Assembly: GCA_021784835.1 (NCBI GenBank)
Contig: JAJYHI010000060.1
Location: 1-22,115 of the forward strand
Reading direction: 5' to 3'
Source of the DNA: a bacterium
Lineage (GTDB): Bacteria > SZUA-79 > Acidulodesulfobacterales > Acidulodesulfobacteraceae
Length of the DNA stretch: 22,115 nt
Part shown: piece after piece, positions 17,170 to 22,115 of the stretch
How the letters are laid out: each line of letters begins with the position of its first letter
Position numbering within the stretch: position 1 is the stretch's first letter
The notes under the pieces: generated by a model
The model's input: the letters and a program-made list of their open reading frames with translations, nothing else
Databases searched by the model: none
Told to the model about the DNA's origin: nothing
Translations under genes and position numbers: made by a program

Positions 17170-17583
17170 ATGAATAAAGAAAAATCCTTTTCTGATAAAA
17201 AATATAGGATTTTTTTGTTTCTTCCCCTTGCCGCAATAGCCCTGTCTTATCTGATAGGCGCCACCGATATAAGTTATATATTTAATATTCCGATGATTAT
17301 GTCCCCCGTGAGGGTTGGAATGTCTATGAATACTGAGCGGACGTTCCGTTCTGAGGCGAAACCGCCTTCGTCCTTTTTAAAAACCGCAGGGCGTCATTCC
17401 AATAAGTTAAATTTCCAGTCTTGCGTAACCTGCGCGGAATGCCAGAATTTACCCGCCGCCTATCGTCCGGTCATGTTTTATTACGGCGGTATTATTAAAA
17501 CAGTTTCGCCTAAAAGACGATTTTATATTAAACATTTTTCTTCCGATATAACTCATCCTCCTCAAAATACTTCGGCAGTTTAA
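17170..17583 (+). CDS. Small membrane-anchored CxxCxxC protein of the copper-efflux locus, family not recognised
   Basis: 137 residues. After a short basic N-terminus (MNKEKSFSDKKYR) comes one hydrophobic segment at about 14-33, either an uncleaved anchor or a signal peptide. The rest should be extracytoplasmic. Cys85, Cys88 and Cys91 form SCVTCAEC, preceded by GRHSNKLNF; the C-terminus (IKHFSSDITHPPQNTSAV) has two His and a Pro pair. Met residues cluster at about 42-54 (PMIMSPVRVGMSMNTE). The Cys, His and Met content and the position before cusC suggest metal binding, like the small DUF2946- or CzcI-type proteins found with other efflux operons, but I cannot assign a family. The start has no good Shine-Dalgarno. 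It may be transcribed separately, since 280 bases separate it from cusC. Confidence 0.6.
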   Translation: MNKEKSFSDKKYRIFLFLPLAAIALSYLIGATDISYIFNIPMIMSPVRVGMSMNTERTFRSEAKPPSSFLKTAGRHSNKLNFQSCVTCAECQNLPAAYRPVMFYYGGIIKTVSPKRRFYIKHFSSDITHPPQNTSAV

Positions 17584-17712
17584 ATTAGATTTAAGCCAAG
17601 TCTTAAACAAACCGCATATTATATTCATAAAATATAAATTTATTAATTAACCGGGAGTTCTTCGAACCCGCGTTAGAAAATATTTTGCTCTTTCTTGTTA
17701 TATGCAGATACC

Positions 17713-17733
17713 GGATTCCGGATTCCCGGGAAT
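17713..17733. promoter_or_regulatory. GC-rich palindrome upstream of cusC
   Basis: attcccgggaat (17722-17733) is a perfect 12-base palindrome preceded by two tandem ggattcc units (17713-17726), unusually GC-rich for this AT-rich 280-base gap. A TATAAT-like hexamer lies near 17795, followed by AT-rich DNA up to the cusC Shine-Dalgarno. It is a candidate operator or upstream activator site; no known regulator motif is matched. The same gap holds a short tttaag/cttaaa hairpin just after the preceding gene (17590-17607). Confidence 0.3.
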
Positions 17734-17863
17734 GGAGCCGTTTAAGCTAAAAGTTAATAATCTTATGCTATATCCGCGCGTATATTAAGAAGCTTATAAT
17801 ATATATTTAAAATGATTATAATTTAATTATTCCGAGTTAAAAAATTTAAGAGGTTATTCAGTT

Positions 17864-19210
17864 ATGAAAAAAACTTTTACGGTTTTTATGATTTTAACGG
17901 TGCTAACGGCTTTTACCGTCTCGGTTTTTACCGTCATTAATCCGGCCGATAAATCTTACGGATATAATAATCAAAAGGATAGAGGGAAAACGGCAAATAT
18001 TTTACCGCTTAGCATTCTTATAAAAAATGCCTTGAAAAATCCGAATATAACTTCATCCATTCTGAAGACGGAAGGGCTCAAAGAAAAAATTGCTATTGCG
18101 AAAGCCCTTCCGGAACCGTTGGCGGGTATAGGGCTTACCGATGCAAACGGATTTAATAATCCCGGAATCGGAGCCAATTCGATGAGCGATATAGGCTTCA
18201 GTATAAGCCAGAAGATACCTTTTCCTTCGAAACTAGGAACAAAAAGCCAAATAAATAGGTATTCTTATATGTCGTCTAAAGCAAGAACAAAGGTTTTGAA
18301 AATCGATACAGCTTATCTGGTCAAGGAAACCTATTATAATCTTGCTCTGGTAGAAAGGCAGACTGCCACGGTAAAATACGACAGGCTTCTTTTAAATCTG
18401 ATAATGAAGGATATTTCTCAAAAATACGGAACCGGAACCGCTTCCGCTCCGGCTTATATCAGGACTATGCTGGAAGACGCAGGATTGAAATCGGAATTGT
18501 TTTCTCTTAATAAAGCCAAAGATAAATTAATTTATTTATTGAGCGAACTAACGGGACTCAAGCCTTCGTATATTAAATCTCGCAGAGCCGTACTGCCGAA
18601 AATAAAGGAAGGGAAAAGGAAGCAGGTAAAAGGCGCATTGCCGTCAAATCTATTAAGCAAAAAAGAAGATGTAAAAACGGCGTATAAATATAATCCGGAA
18701 TTAAAATCTTTAAAATATCTCGTCAAAAAATCCGATTACGAAACCGCTTATGCTAAAGAATCGTATCTTCCCGATTTTTACCTCAAAGCCGGTTACGGAG
18801 ACAGATATTCGATGGCTCCGGTTTTGTCGGGTTTTGTCGGGTTATCCCTGCCCGTATATTTTAATTCGTATCAGAAACCGTTGATAAATAAAGCGGAAAA
18901 AGACAAACTTTCTTCTATTTACGCTCTTGGCTGGGAAAAGTTGCAAATTATAAAAAACATCGGCGTATATCTGAAAGCCCTGCGTTTAAACGAAAATAAT
19001 TATAGATTATACGAAAGCCTGTACGTTCCGGAAACAAAACTTCTTTTTAAAGCCGAAATATCGTCTTTTGGAACGGGGAGGTCGTCCGCATTTTCTCTAA
19101 TAGACAGTTTCAGAAAGTTAATCGATTCGGAGTTTAAAAGGGATATATACAACGCTAAATATTATATGGACAAATCCCGACTCGAACGGGTTATGGGGAA
19201 AATACGGTAA
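17864..19210 (+). CDS. cusC: TolC/CusC-family outer-membrane efflux channel
   Basis: Outer-membrane exit duct of the tripartite pump. The 448 residues begin with a Sec-type signal (MKKTFTVFMILTVLTAFTVS). No lipobox Cys is seen near the N-terminus, unlike E. coli CusC. The body has the two-fold OEP pattern: a first half with ISQKIPFPSKLGTKSQ and long helices (about 130-225), and a second with YNPELKSLKYLVKKSDYE, SYLPDFYLKAGYGDR and VGLSLPVYF (about 275-345), followed by helices to the end. AAGAGG 10 bases upstream supports the start. cusB starts 37 bases after the stop, so the genes are an operon. The substrate is inferred from the pump genes. Confidence 0.85.
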   Translation: MKKTFTVFMILTVLTAFTVSVFTVINPADKSYGYNNQKDRGKTANILPLSILIKNALKNPNITSSILKTEGLKEKIAIAKALPEPLAGIGLTDANGFNNPGIGANSMSDIGFSISQKIPFPSKLGTKSQINRYSYMSSKARTKVLKIDTAYLVKETYYNLALVERQTATVKYDRLLLNLIMKDISQKYGTGTASAPAYIRTMLEDAGLKSELFSLNKAKDKLIYLLSELTGLKPSYIKSRRAVLPKIKEGKRKQVKGALPSNLLSKKEDVKTAYKYNPELKSLKYLVKKSDYETAYAKESYLPDFYLKAGYGDRYSMAPVLSGFVGLSLPVYFNSYQKPLINKAEKDKLSSIYALGWEKLQIIKNIGVYLKALRLNENNYRLYESLYVPETKLLFKAEISSFGTGRSSAFSLIDSFRKLIDSEFKRDIYNAKYYMDKSRLERVMGKIR

Positions 19211-19247
19211 AAATTAAAGAAATTGAGAAAATTAAGGAGTTAATTAA

Positions 19248-20438
19248 ATGAAAATTTTAAAAAACGCTAAAAACATATCGATATTTTTATCCGCTTTCGT
19301 TCTCGGCGTCGTCGTTGCGGTTATATTTTTAAAAAATACCGGCATATTTACAGGAAGGAAGCATATTTCCGCCGGAAAGGACGCAGCCGCAAAACCAAAA
19401 CCTAAGATGAAAATGGTTAAGGGCGGGGTAATGGTAAGCACGATTCAAAGACAGCTTTACGGCATAAAAGTCGGAAAAGCAAAATTAATAAAATTGACGA
19501 GAAAAATTAAAACTATAGGCGAGGCTGCCTACTGCGTTCCTTTAGAAAAAACCGTAACATTAAGATACGGCGGCTACGTCAAAAACCTTTTTGTAAATAA
19601 ACCGGGTATGAGCATTTATAAAGGAGAGCCTCTTTTTACGGTTTACAGCCCTGAGTTGACAAACAGCGAAAAGGATTTCATGCTTGCCTATAAAAACTAT
19701 AAAAAATTAAAAATATCCGGATTCAATTTCGGCATAAAAGAGGCCAAAGCATTTTTAAATTCTTCGATTTTCAGGCTCAAACAGTTCGGCATTACAAAAG
19801 GACAGCTGAATTCGATAAAGAACGGAAGATTAGTTTTAACCGATACTACCGTTTATTCGCCTATAAGCGGCGCCCTTTTGAAAAAATATATCTTTTCCGG
19901 CAGTTATTTTAACGCGGGGCAACCGCTTTATAAGTTAGCCGGATTAAACCGCGTATGGATGAATATATGGGTCTATGAAAAGGATATGCCTTTCGTAAAA
20001 ACCGGGGAAACGGTAAAGGTGAAATTTAACGCATATCCCGGACAGGTATTTTACGGCAGGGTTTCGTTTATTTATCCTTATCTTGCCGTAAAAAAAAGGG
20101 TTGACGAGGTCAGGCTCGTTTTTAACGATTCAAACGGCGAAATAAAACCCGGTATGTACGGAAATGCCGAAATTGCGGTTAAAAGTAAAAAAACTATTGC
20201 GGTTCCTACGTCCGCCGTTCTTATTACGGGGACAAAACCGCTGGTTTTCGTTTATAAGGGAAAAGGATATTTTATGCCTGAATATGTCGTTATAGGGACA
20301 AGATACGGCGGTTACTATCCGGTAATATCCGGCTTAAAAGACGGCGAAAGAATCGTCGTATCCGGAACATTCCTCATGTCCAGCGATTCCAATCTGTCCC
20401 AGACGGCCGGCTCTATGTCGGGAATGCCCGGAATGTAA
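19248..20438 (+). CDS. cusB: CusB-family periplasmic adaptor with Met-rich ends
   Basis: Membrane-fusion protein linking the RND pump to the outer-membrane channel. A hydrophobic anchor or signal at about 10-29 (IFLSAFVLGVVVAVIFLKNT) leads into the periplasm. CusB-type segments follow: VTLRYGGYVKNLFVNKPG, FTVYSPELTNSEKDF (before the hairpin), DTTVYSPISGALLK, LAGLNRVWMNIWVYEKDM, VKFNAYPGQVFYGRV and EIKPGMYGNAEI. Met residues lie in KPKMKMVKGGVM after the anchor, where E. coli CusB has copper-binding Met, and the protein ends GSMSGMPGM. These support Cu(I)/Ag(I) as substrate. AAGGAG 8 bases upstream supports the start. At 396 residues it has the usual length. The C-terminal Met cluster resembles those of other copper proteins but its function here is inferred. 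Confidence 0.92.
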   Translation: MKILKNAKNISIFLSAFVLGVVVAVIFLKNTGIFTGRKHISAGKDAAAKPKPKMKMVKGGVMVSTIQRQLYGIKVGKAKLIKLTRKIKTIGEAAYCVPLEKTVTLRYGGYVKNLFVNKPGMSIYKGEPLFTVYSPELTNSEKDFMLAYKNYKKLKISGFNFGIKEAKAFLNSSIFRLKQFGITKGQLNSIKNGRLVLTDTTVYSPISGALLKKYIFSGSYFNAGQPLYKLAGLNRVWMNIWVYEKDMPFVKTGETVKVKFNAYPGQVFYGRVSFIYPYLAVKKRVDEVRLVFNDSNGEIKPGMYGNAEIAVKSKKTIAVPTSAVLITGTKPLVFVYKGKGYFMPEYVVIGTRYGGYYPVISGLKDGERIVVSGTFLMSSDSNLSQTAGSMSGMPGM

Positions 20439-20573
20439 ATGATAAAAATTGCAATTATTTCAATATTCCGGCAGCTTATAAATATAAATTATTATGGTTT
20501 CGCGGCATGCGTCTATAAACGGTGCAAAGAGTATGCGGGAATGACTTTGCGGTTATTTAAGGCGATAATTTAA
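20439..20573 (+). CDS. Possible 44-residue ORF between cusB and cusA
   Basis: An ATG directly abutting the cusB stop opens 44 codons (MIKIAIISIFRQLININ at the start, CVYKRCKEY inside) and ends 21 bases before the cusA ATG, filling the gap. It is short, hydrophobic at the N-terminus then basic, with Cys24 and Cys29. No similarity is recognised and the Shine-Dalgarno inside cusB is poor, so it may be chance or a degraded gene. Reading-through ribosomes from cusB could reinitiate at it. Confidence 0.25.
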   Translation: MIKIAIISIFRQLININYYGFAACVYKRCKEYAGMTLRLFKAII

Positions 20574-20594
20574 AAATTTTATCGGAGAATACCT

Positions 20595-22115
20595 ATGATA
20601 AATAAAATAATAGATTACTGCATAAACAATAAGTTTCTCGTTTTTGTTTTTATGTTGTTTCTGGGGCTCGGCGGGGTATATGCCGTTTACAATATAAGGC
20701 TTAACGCCCTTCCAGATATAGCCCCTTCCGAGGTTATAATCAAAACGGCGTGGCCGGGACAGCCGCCGAACATAGTCCAGCTTCAGGTAACATACCCAAT
20801 AGAGTCTTCGCTTATTTCCGCTCCAAGAGTAAAAGAGGTAAGGGGAAATTCTATGTACGGCACGTCTTTCGTTACGGTAGTATTTAAAAGAGGGACTTCG
20901 TTAGGATGGGCGAGGGCGCAGATACTGACATATCTTTCTCAGGCAAAAAAACTGCTTCCTCCGGACGTTTCCCCGGTTTTAAGTCCTTACGCAAACGGAG
21001 TGGACTGGGTTTACCAGTATGCGATAATAGACAAAGCGCATAATCAGAGTTTAGCCGATTTATATTCCTATCAGGAGTATTTCCTGAGGTACGCCTTAGA
21101 AACCGTGCCTGGAGTTGCGCAGGTTGCGACTTACGGCGGCTGGAATAAAGAGTATCAGATTACTATTAATCCGAAAGCGCTTCAGTATTATAATTTGTCG
21201 TTATCCCGAATAATTAATAATATAAAATCTTCCAACTCCGATACCGGAGCAAGGGTTATAAACTCTTCGTCCGGAGTCAGCCGGTTAATCTACGTCAAAG
21301 GTTATCTTCATAATTTAAACCAGATACGAAACATCGTCGTAGGAGAGGCGGCAACACACGCACCCGTTTTGGTCAAAAACATAGGAACGGTTCAATTAGT
21401 GCCTGCTTCAAGCCGTTCCATATCGGACTTAAACGGCAAAGGACAGATGCTCGGAGGGGCGGTCATAAAAGACCAGGGTTCCGACACGCTCAAAGTAATC
21501 GCCGCCGTAAAAAACAAACTTAAAGAACTTAAAAACTCCCTTCCGAAAGGCGCAAAAATAATAACTACATACGACCAGAGCGCGCTTATCGCCGCTTCCG
21601 TTTCGACGCTTAAAACCACGCTTATAATGATAGCCTTAATAGTCATTTTCGTTATTATGCTTTTCCTGTTTCATTTAAGGTCGTCCTTAGTTATAGTTAT
21701 AATGATTCCCCTTTCTATTCTCGGGGCATTTTTGCTTATGTATATGCTTCGAATAAGCGCCAATATAATGTCCCTCTCCGGTATAGCGCTTGCAATAGGC
21801 GCAATGACCGATTCCGCTATAGTTATGATAGAAAACTCCCATTCGCATCTGGAGGTTTTAGAATATACGCCCGAAAAATCTCCTTACGGTGAAATAAAAA
21901 ACAAAGAAGAAGCAAGGAAACTCTGCATCGCGGATGCCGCAAAAGAGATGGGCAAGCCGCTTTTTTATTCGCTTATTATTATAGCGGCAGGATTTCTGCC
22001 TATTTTCTTTTTGACGGGCGAGGTAGGCGCATTGTTCAGGCCGTTAGCATACACTAAAACATTTTCTATGGTTTTTGCGGCGGTCATTTCCGTTATATTC
22101 GTGCCTATTCTTATG
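20595..22115 (+). CDS. cusA: CusA-type Cu(I)/Ag(I) RND efflux pump (3' truncated by the window)
   Basis: Inner-membrane proton-driven pump; the first 507 of about 1040 residues are present, open to the last base. TM1 is about 13-33 (FLVFVFMLFLGLGGVYAVYN), then the porter domain with LPDIAPSEVIIKT, WPGQPPNIVQ and GWNKEYQITINPKAL, then TM2 (about 340-360), TM3, TM4, and TM5-TM6 towards the edge. TM4 reads SLSGIALAIGAMTDSAIVMIEN, the HME4 pattern of Cu(I)/Ag(I) pumps (E. coli CusA GAMVDAAIVMIEN), not the DFG pattern of CzcA-type divalent exporters. Asp406 and Glu413 correspond to CusA Asp405 and Glu412 of the proton relay. Thr405 replaces the usual Val. GGAG 7 bases upstream supports the start. 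The methionine relay lies beyond the window. Confidence 0.93.
   Translation, partial: MINKIIDYCINNKFLVFVFMLFLGLGGVYAVYNIRLNALPDIAPSEVIIKTAWPGQPPNIVQLQVTYPIESSLISAPRVKEVRGNSMYGTSFVTVVFKRGTSLGWARAQILTYLSQAKKLLPPDVSPVLSPYANGVDWVYQYAIIDKAHNQSLADLYSYQEYFLRYALETVPGVAQVATYGGWNKEYQITINPKALQYYNLSLSRIINNIKSSNSDTGARVINSSSGVSRLIYVKGYLHNLNQIRNIVVGEAATHAPVLVKNIGTVQLVPASSRSISDLNGKGQMLGGAVIKDQGSDTLKVIAAVKNKLKELKNSLPKGAKIITTYDQSALIAASVSTLKTTLIMIALIVIFVIMLFLFHLRSSLVIVIMIPLSILGAFLLMYMLRISANIMSLSGIALAIGAMTDSAIVMIENSHSHLEVLEYTPEKSPYGEIKNKEEARKLCIADAAKEMGKPLFYSLIIIAAGFLPIFFLTGEVGALFRPLAYTKTFSMVFAAVISVIFVPILM

Overview
The window reads as chromosomal DNA from an uncultivated Gram-negative bacterium. It is moderately AT-rich, and every supported gene lies on the + strand. 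Gram-negative architecture follows from a complete outer-membrane channel and periplasmic adaptor plus the first half of an RND pump, and from a multihaem c-type cytochrome. Metal-resistance and exported electron-transfer genes beside each other would fit a metal-rich, perhaps acidic, habitat. The style recalls metagenome-assembled deltaproteobacterial lineages from such sites, but that is an impression from memory; nothing here fixes the taxon.

Layout. (1) 1-1895: the 3' part of a gene fusing at least three c-type haem domains (CXXCH) to a seven-blade Vgb/NHL-like beta-propeller whose blades are nearly identical at DNA level. (2) 1896-2150: a gap with a 17-bp potential RNA hairpin and a second GC-capped hairpin. 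(3) 2151-10051: a tight run of acetate kinase (ackA), an AddA-type helicase-nuclease and an AddB-type nuclease, with a 3-nt gap and then an ATGA overlap. (4) 10226-12610: a membrane-bound triple-PAS diguanylate cyclase with active-site and inhibitory-site motifs. (5) 12835-16936: an aquaporin-family channel with an unusual NPV motif, a glucose 1-dehydrogenase-like SDR and a cytoplasmic-looking GH15 glucoamylase, suggesting glucan to glucose to gluconate. (6) 17170-22115: a copper/silver efflux locus: a small membrane-anchored CxxCxxC protein, then cusC, cusB and cusA, with cusA cut by the right edge.

The genes fall into separate modules rather than one pathway. The most unusual items are the cytochrome-propeller fusion with its expanding repeat, the tandem duplication carrying the aquaporin start codon (which makes two alternative hairpins possible), and the palindrome-rich leaders and unrecognised small proteins of the efflux locus. 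No tRNA, rRNA, CRISPR array, insertion sequence or complete prophage was seen. No gene-free stretch exceeds 300 bases; the longest are 1896-2150 and 17584-17863.
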